Assembly (NCBI RefSeq): GCF_028372415.1
Contig: NC_092872.1
Location: forward strand, 12,003,001-12,067,000
Source of the DNA: Notamacropus eugenii
Lineage: Eukaryota; Chordata; Mammalia; Diprotodontia; Macropodidae
Length of the DNA stretch: 64,000 bases
Reading direction: 5' to 3'
Every line of letters begins with the position of its first letter. Position 1 is the stretch's first letter. The notes beneath the pieces were generated by a model. It did not search any database and had not been told where the DNA came from. It saw only the letters and a list, made by a program, of their open reading frames with translations. Positions 22,101 through 35,600 of the stretch are shown here, piece after piece. The position numbers and the translations under genes were made by a program.

Positions 22101-25100
22101 CCATTTCTCTAACTTGCTTCTTTGCAATTTGACTTCCAAACTCATCATTCAAGTAAAACTGCTCTCTCCAAAGTGATCAGTGATCTCTTAATTGCTAAAT
22201 CTAATGGCATTTTAAAAATCCTTGTCTTTTTTGACTTCTTTCATACTGCTGACTTTTCTCTTTTTGTGATCATTTGCTAGATTTTTGTGACACTTTTCTC
22301 TCCTGGTTCTTCTATCTATCTGGCCATTCGTTCTTGCTCCACTTTGCTGGATCTTCATCCAGGTTATGCTTATTAACTGTGGGTGTATACCAAGACTCTG
22401 TTCTGGACCTTCTTCTCTCTTTCCACTGTACTATCTCACTTGGTGATCTCAGCAGTTCCTGTGGATCCAATTGTCATGCCTATGGCCCTCTGAGCTCTAT
22501 TATCTCTCTATCCAGCCCCAATCTTGCATTGCCAGTCACCTCTTGGACATCTCACATGCGATGTCCCATGGGTATCTCCAACTCAAGATGCCCAAATCGG
22601 GATTTTTGTTCTCCCTGTTCCCAAGCCCACTTCAGGGTCATTCTCCACTCCTCTCCCACTCATCCAGTATATCTAGTATCTTGCAAAATCTTGTCATTTC
22701 TACCTTCTTAACATTTCTTGCTGCATAACCTTTACTTCATCCCTAGACCTCATCACCTCACTTCCCACCCCAACTATCACAATAGCTTTATAATTCATCT
22801 ACCTGCCTCAAGTTTCTCTTTCACTCTAGCCATCTTCCATTTGAGCTGACAAAGTGATTTTCTAAAGCACAGGTTTGACCATGTACTCTTCCGTAATAAA
22901 TTCCAGGGCCTCCTTATTACATGTAGGATCAAATATAAAATCCTCTGTTTGGCATTTAAAGCCATTTATATCTGGTCCTGTCCTACCTTTTCAGGCTGCT
23001 TACCTTCTCCTCCCCTCTAGATACTCTATCATTCGACTGTAAGACCCCATCCAAGAACATGATTGGCCCCTGTGTCTGGAATTTTCTACCCCTCTCACCT
23101 TCCTCCACCTCTTGGTTTCTCTGTCTTCCTTCAAGATTTAGCTCAGAAGTCCCTTTCTTTAGGAGGCATTTCTCAATTCTCTCTCCTCACTCTCACTGCT
23201 CACCCTAGTCCCTGCATTCGAATGTCACCTTCTATTTATACCATAGATCCAGTATGTACATGGGGTCTCTCCCATTAGATTGTCAATTCTTTGAGATCAG
23301 GGAGTAGTTTTTGTTCTTTTTGGTATTCCCTGTGTTTAGCATGGTGCTTTGCACATGGTAGGTGCTTATAAATGCATGTTAGCTTCAGTCCAGATCCCTT
23401 GCCTCTGAAAGGAGATAGACTTTAAAGGAGTTTCACCTAGTGGTACGGGAATCTTCCTTTGGAGAATCTGATGCAACAGGCTCACTGCTGGAAGCTTCCC
23501 GATCACGCGAGGGCACATCTTTGACATCTACTTCCTTGGAGGATGATAACAGCTGAGTCCTTGATGTGGAAAAACTTTCTACATCCTTCCCACTCACAGG
23601 GCTGAGAAAGCCTTCTTTTTTGTTCGAAGTTCTAAAAAAAGGGATATAGTGTGAGAATCCTGGACATCTTAGCCCTGACAGAATCCTGCAGTTATTACAG
23701 ATGCTGTGCCAGGGCAGAAATGATAAGCCTTTGTCACATCTTCTATAGTAAAAAGAAGATTGCTGATATGTTATCATCAACCTTCACCTCAAACATTTTC
23801 AAAGGAGCCAATGATAGCTCTGAAGAAATCTTTACTTAAGTTTCTAAAACCTTGTAGTTATTGGGTTGATTTTTTTGGGGTGTGTGTGCAGAATTGTTTC
23901 ATCTCCCAAGTCCTAAATCCCCATGACAGATGGGTGGCCTTTCCATCCATACCTGGGTCAAAAGACAACAGGTGAGGACTTGGGATCTGCCTTTGGGTAA
24001 TGGAATAAGACTCTCCACTGCTCTGCTTAGGAATGATTGGCCCTGTCACATCTCCACTTTCTTAACACAAGAAAGCTTTTGTTTTCCAATTTTTCCTTCC
24101 TTGTTTCTCTTCTGTTAATATGCCTTATAAAAAAATAACATGGAAATACCGATTTGTGGAATACATTTTGTCAGATGAAAAGAAAAGAACCCATGTTGAT
24201 TCAAGAGTTAGATGTGGAGGGACTTGTCTTGCATGGTCACTGTGGCCTCTGGCTCAATTCATCTGGAGCCTCCTATCCTCCAGTTTTCTCCCCTGTCTTA
24301 TCTCCCAGGTGAGAATTATGACAATGTGTCAGTTGAAGTAAAGACAATAGAACACAGAATCATACTCACAAAATTCTGATCTTGTGATTTTCAACTGTGA
24401 GACATGATAGGCAAAAATCTGGAGGATAGCAGGCTCCTAGATGAATTGAGCCAGAGGCCACAGTGACCACACAAGACAACTTCCTCTACCCCAACCCTTG
24501 AATTGGCCTGGATACTCTGTTTTATTTGTTTGATATTTGTTTTCTATCTGACAAGGTGCTTTCCCCACACTGGGATGTCTATGTTTCTTTTTTCCATCTC
24601 TTTTAGAATGGAAGTCTTCTGAGGGTAAGAATGCCACCTTTAATGTATCTAATGAATTGCTTCCTGAGTATATATTGCTCCTTTAGGACCAATGGATGGA
24701 AATTGCAGGGAAGCAGATTTCAGCTCATTATAAGAAAGAATTTCCTAACAGTAAGAGCTATCCAGTAATGAAATTAGTTGCCCCATGAAATAGTGAGTTA
24801 TGTCTTGCTAATATTTTTCAAGTAGAGACTGGATGACGACCTTATAGAGATATTATAGAAGAGATTCATCCATCAGACAGGGGACTGACTGAACTAGATG
24901 GCCTCTCTGAGCATATTCTAAAGATTATGTTGAAGGTGAATTAGTTCTTTCAGAGAGCCACAAGGAACCATAGTTAATGGGGAAAACTAGGCTAATTACA
25001 ATGATTTTTCCTTATGGGAACAAGTCCATCAATACCTTTAACAACAGGAATAGGTCCAACAGGCAAGAATAAGTAGTAGCCTTGTGAGGCAACTCACCCT

Positions 25101-26637
25101 GTTGCATCTTTGAATGTTTTCTTGATCTTGCCTTTCTTTCCAGGCTTTGCAGAGAAAGGCGCAACCCCAAGCCCAAACCCTTGTCCATCTGTTTCTCCTA
25201 CTGTGTTGCCTTCCACATCAACCAGTCCAGCCTGAATAAGGACAAGCCCAAAGACAGGAAAAGATTAGAATTCTGTCCCACGATTGATCGGATTCCTCTC
25301 TTCCCAAACATTAGGTGTGGTGGTTAATTGAGTTCATGACCACAATCACTTCAATCCTTAGCCCCTTGACCCCTGAGCAGGCCTGCAGGAGAAGTTCATC
25401 ACTGATGCCTTTCATCACTGACGTTTTCAGATGAATTGCAAAGTGGATCTTCCTCTTACCTATTTTATCCCTAGTTCTACTCCAATGCAAGAAACTTTCT
25501 CTGGACAAGGTCTGGTGATGGAGAATCCCAAGCAGGAGTTCCAGTCTAGAAAAGCCCAGCAAAGCCCTACCTTCTGGACAGCAGTAATGGTCGCATAGTC
25601 GTTCTTGTTGATCAGGGTATACTTTCTACGCAAGTTGGCCTCCACTTCTTGTTCTTGTTGGCTTTGGAGAAAGAATGACATTAGTCACTGAATGAAAGAC
25701 CAACTTTTCTCTGGAAGTCAAGTTGAAAGTGTGCATTTATCTAAGCCAGTCGGAATTCTGAATTAAAAACAAACCCGTGAGAAAGCACTCTTTGCTCTCA
25801 CTGAACATTCGTTACTTTGCAATATTGATGCTGTTTCCATTATGTAATCCAATGGCATATTAATCAATTCAAATAACACTTAATAAAAACTTTAGGTGTC
25901 AGGCAATATGATACACCCTCCTGACAAAAATAACAACCCCAAACTGTCCCTGTCCTTATGTTCTACTAGATGTGAAGGGGAGGAATTACAACATGGACAC
26001 CCACAAGTTTGGCGTAAGAAAAACTAAAGAGATCGCTAGCACTGGAAGTTCCCAGGGAGCCTTGACAAAAGAGGTTCCCCTTAAACTGAGCATTGAAGGA
26101 AGAGAAGGATTTATACGAGGCAGAGAAAGATGGTTGTGTGAATGCACGGATGTAGGATGGAAGACAAGTGTATTGGATTTAGGAGACAGTTGGGCTGAAC
26201 ATATAGATCATGAAAGGGAAGTAGAATGACATAAATCTGGAAAGGTAGGAGTCAAATTGTGGAAGGCCTTCAGTGCTAGGCTATGGGATCCATATTTTTT
26301 ATCTTCTAGGCAATTGGGAGCTACTGAAGGTTTTTGAATGGGAAAGTGGCATGCTGAGACTCATTATCAAAATTCAAGAGAAAGTACAGTGAGACACCTT
26401 AGAAAACACAGAGAATCAGTTGACCAGAGAGTAAGTAGCAAATTCAAAGGCTGAGCTTAAATGTGCATTTCTAAGCTTATTACTCTATTTGACCTTATGG
26501 TTTAGATCAGAGCAAGAATGTGGGGTTCAAGGATTTACAGAAAATTGATACTCAAAAAGCTAGTGTAAGTATGAGCTTTATTATTATGCAGTGCAACAAG
26601 CAGCCAAAAATGAAAGAAACACACACACACACACACA

Positions 26638-26692
<55 letters not shown>

Positions 26693-29600
26693 CAACACAG
26701 ACAGAAATTTGGCCACACAGAACCAAAGTAACTCATAGTAGGGAGATGTGTATAGTGGTAAGACTTTGGTGGAAGTACATACTCAGAATGAGGTCTGAAC
26801 TAGAAGTCTTCTACCTTAAAGGCGAGTTGAGCAGAGGCAGACAATGAGCATCAGATGTGGGAGGGGGCATTCTTTATCCAACCCAGATGTGATGGGGAAA
26901 GTCCCCAGGGCTGCTGATTGGTGCCAGACTCAGGCAGAATAGTTTTCTACTTGGGGACCAGATGCTGGTTGAAAGGGGTGGCAGTCAGGGTGGGGAGGTT
27001 GTCCAATACACAGTGGCTGTTGTCACCAGCAGCCTCCTCCAATCATGGGTCAGGGTTATTTATAGGCTTAGAATAAGTCAGGGCAATGGGAAAAATACAG
27101 ACTGTCTGTTACTGTTGACATGCTTATGGTCACTAGGACCACTCAGACTAAGTGATTCCATATTGGAGTCCTTTCATTTACAACTATAACATTATTGATA
27201 AATTTTTAAAAATCGTGATGATCACACTCAGCGTATGTGTTAGTTTCTAGTTCAGGTCACAGAAGAGCTAGCTTACATGTCCAGTTATCAGAATGGGTAT
27301 GGAAATGACTTTTTATTTTTAAATGTTAAAGTGAAATCATACTCCAATAGGACCTCACTTATTAGGAGATAATCATCTGGAATAATTATGAAACTATAAA
27401 GAAGTGAAGGTCTTTCCGTTGCTGAAATGGTCACCACAAATCCAGGAATGTAACTCCTCAATGTGAGCCTTTTCGCTCCAATTGGACATATTAAGGTTCT
27501 GAAAAAGTTTCTCAGTTTCGTGAAGAATGTAACAGATGAACTCTGGACCCTTTTAGCTCTATAAGTTTACGTGTCCATGACATGTGAAGCAGTAAATGCT
27601 AAAGGTGATAGTGGTGGCCGAGAGTTAATAGGCATGTACCACAGATAGTATGACAGGTGATAATCTGGAATTGAAGGAGGGGGACAAACAAAGAAGCAGA
27701 ATGAGAACCCAAAGACCAGCAGGTCAGGGCCATTTAGTACAGGGGCAAGCAGTCCTATAGACCTCATTAGCAAGTGAATATATCAGTGCATTACAGAACC
27801 AGACAACAAAACTGGTATTCACAGTAACGATCTGATGATTCTGAGTCTTTAAGAGTTTACTAAATGATGTTCAATGTCCTTGGTTTCTTTAAAAAGACAG
27901 AGAAGCATTTAATGAATTTAAAAAAAGTTTTGTTGATACCTTTTCTTCTTCTATCACAGTCATTTCCCAACGTCCCGTCCTTTGCCCCAAAATAAGGCTT
28001 TCCTTGCATATGTAACAAATTTTAGAAAGTTTTTTTTGTCAAAAGTGGTTAAATAAAAAAAGTTTTCATTGCCCCAAAGTCATGGTATGAAAAATTATAC
28101 TCCACCATAATAATATTTGGAATGAATAAAAATGATGTGAAATAAATGACTCATTATATTACCTTCCATAGATGTAAACCTCTGATATCAAGGACAATCT
28201 CTTATTCACCTTTGCATTGCCTATGGCAATCAGTACGTCATCTATCTAACAGGAGCTTAATACATGTTCTTTGAATGAATTCAATTGTTCAGTGAGCTTA
28301 AAGCATTACTCAAAATATGTCTCCAGGTTAAACATTGTTTTTGGAAAACTGATATACAGAGTATAATTAAATCCCAACCTGCTCTAACAGCTTAGTAACA
28401 GAACCCAGAAGAACCAGGCACCGTCACTTCCACTTCAATGCTCTACAGTTGGGGAGAAGGTCATTATTACCTTAACACCACTTTGAATTGATTAAACACC
28501 TCCTGGATCTGTCTGAGGTTAATGATCTGAGGAAGAGAAAACAACACAGAGATTAGACTACACTTACTGAGCTATACTGGGGCCAAAGGCTGCATCTTGA
28601 TGAAAGAAATTGGGTTCTTTTCACTAAATTGTAAGTTATTTGGAGTTATATATCATGGAGATGTAGACCTCAATACAGAGATCGGGGTGCTGGGTTTTTT
28701 TTTTTAACTACAAAGAGATTCAAATGGATCTATTTTTTTAAAGTGGATCTGAATTCAGGAATGAAAAAATGTAATTCAACGTGTGCCAATACAAAGTCAA
28801 AACAGAACTGACCCTTCGACTCCACATGAAAGCTCAGTGAGACCAGTGCTTTAAGGCTTCAAGTACCATTTATCTTATGAAGCCAAATGCTACCCTAAAA
28901 AGGTGTATGTTAAATAAAGCCAATCCATGGACTCCCCTGGTCATTTGCAAAAAGAACATAGCCTTTCTCCAATTTGGCCTGCCTGGGTGTAGAGGAAAAG
29001 TTGTGTCTTAAAAATAATAGTTCAAACCCTTACTCATGAGTTAAAAAATGGAAAAAAGTTAAAAACGCCCTTCAGTTAACAAATAATGAATAAAGAACAA
29101 TGAAACTAATTTTTAAAATTTCATTGTTTAAAAAAGAATGTTAACTTAATGCAATTATTTTTTATATTGCTCCTTTTAATCTAAAAATCAGGTTTAAACT
29201 TAACATCATTTTTTAAAGGCCTGATTCTCACCCTTGGTTGAGTCATCTTTGGCAATTTAATGTTTGTATATGACAATATGTGTACTGACCTAGCTTTGGA
29301 AGATAACCTTAAACCTGTCAAAGAACCATCGTTCCCCATGCCGGGCCTCATGGGAAAGGAGCTGTCCCTCCCCTGTCTCTCTGCATGCTTTTTCTATAGG
29401 TTCCATAGCCTAAAAGGACCTGTGCTTTACCTGGGCTAACCTCCAGTTTCCAGGAAATTCAAGTATATACCAAGGGATTTTGGAGGAGCCTTCCAGGCAG
29501 ATAAAGACATACTCAGGAGGGGAGCCATACTGACTGGGGAACTTACCACTTCTACCGCAATTAACCCATCCCCTGGAGCAGCTGTGAAGGCAATGGAAGG

Positions 29601-32600
29601 TACAACAGTGGAGTCTAATTTCTCACGGAATGTAAAGAGAATGCCCCAAATCCATCTATTAGCTAAGCAGCTTGTGAACAAAATGTTCTGGCCTCCAAGC
29701 AGCTCTGTGAAAATGCTACTCACATCAATTTCCTCCAGAGATCCATCCAGATACCTGCGAACTTGAGAATTGATCTCAGCTATTTGGACTTCATCCATGG
29801 GATCATAGGTGACCATAGCACGGTTGGCCTTAAAAGGGAAAAATGTTTCATTAGAAACGATGGGACTTAAGCCAAATAAATCACTTTACTGTACTTAGGC
29901 TGGGACAGGGAAGGAGTTGCTGCCAGTTCAAGAGAACTGATTCTGGAATTCTGGCCTGTATCAAGTATGCATTCTCAACACACTGTGATGTAATGCAAGT
30001 ATTATCTCCATTTGACAGATGGGGAAACTGATGCTCAAAAGCTAAATGACTCGCCCTCCAGGGACACAGAATTGTCATTGGCAAAACTGATATTTGAACT
30101 TAAGTCTTTTATCTCTAAGTCTAGTGAGTTTCTCATTAAATATCCTCTCCTTATTTAGTTACAGAGCCAAAACATGAAACCAGATTTTCTGACTTTATGT
30201 CTAGCACTTTTCCTGTGCTATAAATAGGGAAATAGGGTCTTAATTTGATGGCACTTCAAGGAGCCATGAGAACTGCTGGTGTCAGGAGAGGGGACTCAGT
30301 GGCAGAAGTCCTTCATTAAGAGGGAGAGCACTCTGGATACTCAGAATGAAGGGTAGACAAGTCAAACCAGATGCCATGAAAAGGACAGAAATGAAAAAAA
30401 AGCTTGATGAGTGGAGGATCCCCCTCAGTCCTGCAGTTCTCCATCAGTCCCCATGCAGGCCACAGGAGGGTGGGCAGGCAGATCCAGGAGGAGCAGGGGC
30501 AAAGAGTTCTTTACCAGACTGTCATGTATGGCTAGTTCCTGTTTTAACAAAATCAGCTCCTTCTCCAGGTTCTTCACCATCCTCTAGCAGGGAAGCAAGA
30601 GGAGAAAAAAAGACAATGAGAAATGCCTTCTGAACACACAGCAAATGCTCAAAAATCACTTATTAACTGAATTTGTCTAAACAATCTAAAAACGGAATTT
30701 ATCTAAATGATCACTTTCTTTTCTTTTTCCTCTGATAATCAAGACTTTCTCAATTTTCTTGGTTATTAGTGTCTAGATTCTATGAACAATTTATACATTT
30801 TTAACGCTAGTATGTTGTTATTCAGTCATTTCAGTGGTGTCCATCTCTTTGTGACCCCTTCTGGGGTTTTCTTGGCAAAGATACTGAAGCGGTTTGCCAT
30901 TTCCTTTTTCAACCAATTTTACAGATGAGGAACTGAGCCAAACAAGGTTAAGTGACTTGCCCAAGGTCACACAGTTAGTAAGTGTCTGAGGCCAGAGTTG
31001 AACTCAGGAAGATGAGTCTTTCTGACTTCAGGTCCTTATCTATCCACTGTGCCACCTAGTTGTTCCCTAATGCTAATATAAAAACTTAAACACCATATAG
31101 TCATAATCCTTTTTAAAATCATCATTCCAGTGACTTTCCAGCCTTAAGTTTGGAAACAATTATCCCTAAAAAGAGAGGATATAAAGTACCAGTGAATTGA
31201 ATGTGGATCAAGCATTAGGTTAGAAAAATTCTACTAACTCTGTATTTAATAAAACCCCATGCACTACACAGGTTTATTCCTTTCCAACTTTTTCTAGCAC
31301 ATTAACAAAATTATTGGAAAAAATGTACCCCCATTACCAAAGATAACAATGTCTCAGGGGGTACACAATTCCAAAAGGGAGATTCCACAGCAGCAAGCAG
31401 CTTGATTTAGGAAACAATTCTACTGAACAGTAAGATAGATAATGATGATGTAAAAGTTTTAAAATTCGTGGTCACCATTCCAAATCTGATTTAGGTTACG
31501 CTTCACTTAACATTAAAAAAAACAACCCTGCCTTTGGAATGTTGCCTCTGTACCAAATGGTCAATGCTTCTGTTAATAGTCCATTAAGTTATGGTTGCGT
31601 GGAAAAATAAACAACCAAGGCATGATTTCACCTCTTTAAAAAGGCATTTATATTTATCTAAATATGTTTTAAACATGAGATCCTTCTTAAAAAATATGTT
31701 TCTAGTGCTACTCAATGATTTGCAATTACAAAACAGCTGTTAAAATATGCTCCTGGGGAAGAATCAACCTTCCTCTCCAGCATCTTGGCTGCAAGGGAAG
31801 ATGGGTTTGATTGTACCCTTAATCACTCAATTAGCATTTATTAAGCACCTCTTCAGACACTGCAGGGATCAATATTTGCATGAGCCGGTCAAAAAGTCTT
31901 AAACCTCTACCTAATGGCTCCCCCTTAGTACTTCCTTTTATGGGCTCTGCCTGTCCTGCTAGGAACCTCTTACAGACCCAGTTTACCCTACAGTAATCCT
32001 CACCTCCTTCTAGCTCTCACAGAAATGAGACATACTATACTAGCTGACCTTGAGTTACTTTCAGCTTTCAAGAAGAAAACCTTTACTTGAATCCATCTAG
32101 GTTTCCCCGATCTGGTAATAAATATTTAACAACTAGCTCTCTGAAAACACAGGACACGCTTTTAAGTTGAATCTGCATTATGAACATTTACTCTGTCACT
32201 TTTTAAAGTAGAGAAATTAAAAACAAAAACCAACCAATCCAAACCTGATTTATAGCTTGCCAATTTCTAAAGCGTAAATGCTCACACTGAAAATTTAAGA
32301 ATACTTCTTCTGCCAGTGGTAGCAGGCACACCCCTGGCTCCTAGACACTAGAATTTTAGAAACTGGCAGAGGCAATGGGAAAATTCAATTCTCTCTCTCC
32401 CTCCATCTGCCCCAAGTCCTTCCTTAATGGTCCAGATGAAAGGGCCTTTCTTCATGGAATATTCCTTGACTTCACCAGCAGAAGCGATCTTTCCCTTGTC
32501 TGGTCTAGCTGCGCTCTGTTTGCACTTATCTTGGAGACCTAGGATGTACTACTTTGCAATGTAGGTATTTGTGCACAGTCTAGACTGTAAGTTCTGTTAG

Positions 32601-35600
32601 TCAACAAATATTTATGATGCACATTCTATGTGCCAGGAAGTGTGCTAAGTGTTGGGGATACAAAGAAAAGCAGAAGATAATCCCTGCCCTCAGGGAGCTC
32701 ACAATCAAAGGAGAGAGACCACATGTAAACAACCATTTACAAACAAGCTTTACATAGGATAAATTGGAAAAAATCAACAGAGGGAAAGTACTAGAAGTAA
32801 GAAGGGTCTAGAAAGATTTCCTGTAGAAGGTGGGATTTTGGCTGGGATCTGAAAGAATCCAGGGAAGCCAGGAGGCAGAGACGAAGAGGGAGAGCATTCC
32901 CGGCATGGGTAAAAGCCAGTGAAAATGCTGAGTCAGGAGATGGAGTGTCTTGTGCAAGGACCAGTAAAGAAGCTAGAAGTACTGGATTGAAGGGATGTAA
33001 GGTGAAGGAAAACTAGAAAGATGGTGGGCAAAGCAGGTATTGAAGGGCTTTGAAAGTCAAACATGGGATTTTGTATTTGATTCTGGAAATGATGGGGAAT
33101 CACCAGAATTTATTGTGTAGGGGAGGGATGCTATGGTCAAACCTGTGCTTTAGGAGGATCCTTTTGATGAGCTGAGTGGGGTTGAGAAGGAACTTGAGCC
33201 AGGGAGACCAGCCATAAGGCTACTGAAATAGTCCATGCCTGAGAGGACAAGGGCCTGCAGCAAGATGGTGCCAGTGTCAGACGAGGGCAAGAAGGGTGCA
33301 TGTTTGTGAGATGTCACCAAAGTAAAATCAACAGGACTTGACCACAGATTGGATATAAAGGGGGAGACAGTTGAGGATGACTCCCAGGTTGTGAGCATGG
33401 GAGAGTGGGAGGATGGTGTTGGCCTCAATAGTAATAGGCAAGTTTGGAAGGGAGGAGGGGTTTTTTTGGGGGGGGGAGGAATTGATTGAATATTAAGACA
33501 GGGAGCATGTCTTCTTTATCTTTGTATTCCCCAGAGTAAGTACCACAAAGTCCCATATACCCAAGTGCTCAGGAAAGAGTTGAATGTATAAGAAGCCTAA
33601 TGGTTCATGCATATCAGTTCTTAAAGTTGTAAGATTTTGGCTTCTGGTCTTCAAGGTCTCATTTAAATCCCAGCTCCCCACAGAAGCCCTTTCTGAGCAT
33701 TTCAGTCCTTAGCTTTCCCTTCTCTAAACTACCATAATGCTAACTATACCACACATCATTCAACACATCATTCAATGTCTAGTATTGTTACCTTTTTATA
33801 TGTCTTATCTCAACTAGAGGGTAAGCTCCCTGAAGGCAGAAACTATGTCTTCTTACACCTGATAGCACCTAGCAGAGAATCTTTAACAAGGAAATGCTCA
33901 GGTACATAATATAGGACTTGTCAAAGACTCTTCCAGTTAAAATCTTCTATAATGCTTTGATTTGTAAAAGTCTGATTTTATTCTATTTTTGCTATGGCGG
34001 AAACAATAATAATGGTTCACATTTCTACAGCAATGATTTATAAAATGCTTCCTTCGCAACCATCCGGTGAGGTGAATAATGCAAATCTTATTACCCCCAT
34101 TTTACAGACCAGGAAACCAGATGTCAGAGAGGTGAAATGCTAACTAAGCAGTAATTCTCAGTCAGGATTTGATCCAGGTCTCCTAGCTCTAAGTCAGGTG
34201 CTCCTTCCCCTACTGTGGGGGAAGGGACCGGCCTTCACGCTCCCTAGCACTCCATTAGCCTCCCATCCTACGTTCTGGGTGTGAGAGTTTGTTTGCAATT
34301 TGCCTTAGGGAGGAAGCTGTGTCTTCTTGGCAACAAAACTTTTTTTTTTTTAATTTTAAAAATTGGAGGCATTTTCTTGAGAGAAAATGTGTTGGGAGCA
34401 GCAAAAAAATCACATAATTGACATAGCATTCTATGGTTACTTCTCTGTATCTTTCATCAATTTAAGGAAATGAGTCAAGATTGTATTTCAAATCCAGCAT
34501 TTTATTTTGGGGATCATTTCCTATTTTTCCTTATAAGTCAGTATAATCTATTTTTCAGATTTGAACTCATTGAATTTGGGAGTGCAAAATTTGGGGCTTT
34601 TTTGTTGTTATTTAAAGAGTATTATAACGGGAGGCTGAGTGACTGACAATCCAGAATTATTGAAATGCAGGTAGAATAATGAAATGAATTGCAGTTACCT
34701 ATTTCCTTATCCTTTTCCTGCGGCTTCTATGCCTGTGGTCACATAATTACCACTTCCTCTCCTCCAGGTGGAGACTTTTCTCTCCAATTATCTGAATTTT
34801 GCCCAGTTGAAGCAACTCTTTTGGGAAACCTTCCTCAACTACCCCAGGCCCCAGAGACCTCTCCCTCTATTGCGCTCCTAATAGCACTTGGTTCCCTCAT
34901 TTAGCTTTGAATAGACATTGCCCCATATTATTAGTTTTTATTCAATGTACATGTTTCTTGTCTTTCCAAACTGACTGACCTAAGTGTCCTTAAGCACTTT
35001 GTATCTCCAGTATTTATGACAATAGGTTGGGTACAGTAAGTTTAATTTGTTGTTTCATTAAAAGAAGAGAAGAGAAAGTGTGGTTGCTGAGGATTTGGTT
35101 GTTTTTGGCCAGAATGATCACAAAGACTTTTTTAGCCTAGAGCTCTCCTACTATGTGCTGAACTTTATTTTCTGATGTATACAGTACACATCTTTGATTT
35201 ATGGGAAAGATAGAAATTTACAATTTCTTGCATGTCATCCTTCGGAAATATTCTATCGGTACGGTATGCACCTGGTCACCATATATCTCAGAATGTTCTA
35301 GATTCTGGTAAGTAGGGTAAGCAACCAAACTGAGGCTACAGTAAAATACACCTTGAATCATAAAATGATAATTTTAGAGAACATAGAACATGGAATGTCA
35401 AGGTTGAAAGGGAAGTTGGAACACTGGACATTCTATGGAATGTGAGGACAGAAAGGGGCCTTGGAGCATAGAATGTTAGCCTAGAAATAGGTTTTGGAGG
35501 TCTCCTAGCCCAACTCCTTTGTTTTATAGAAGTGAAAATGTCTTTGGGAAGTGAAATGAGTTGCTCAGAAGCCCTTAATCAGTGGCACAATCAGGATTAG

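Noticed and set aside
22274..22728. Overlapping open frames of 145 and 85 codons on the plus strand
   Set aside because: They lie within the long L2 copy and are chance frames in its pyrimidine-rich strand, not a host gene.
26520..26738. His/Thr-repeat open frames on both strands
   Set aside because: Translation of the (AC)n microsatellite.
29436..29816. 126-codon minus-strand open frame read as a single protein
   Set aside because: Only 29724-29816 is KIF9 exon; the rest is read-through into the intron past the GTGAGT donor.
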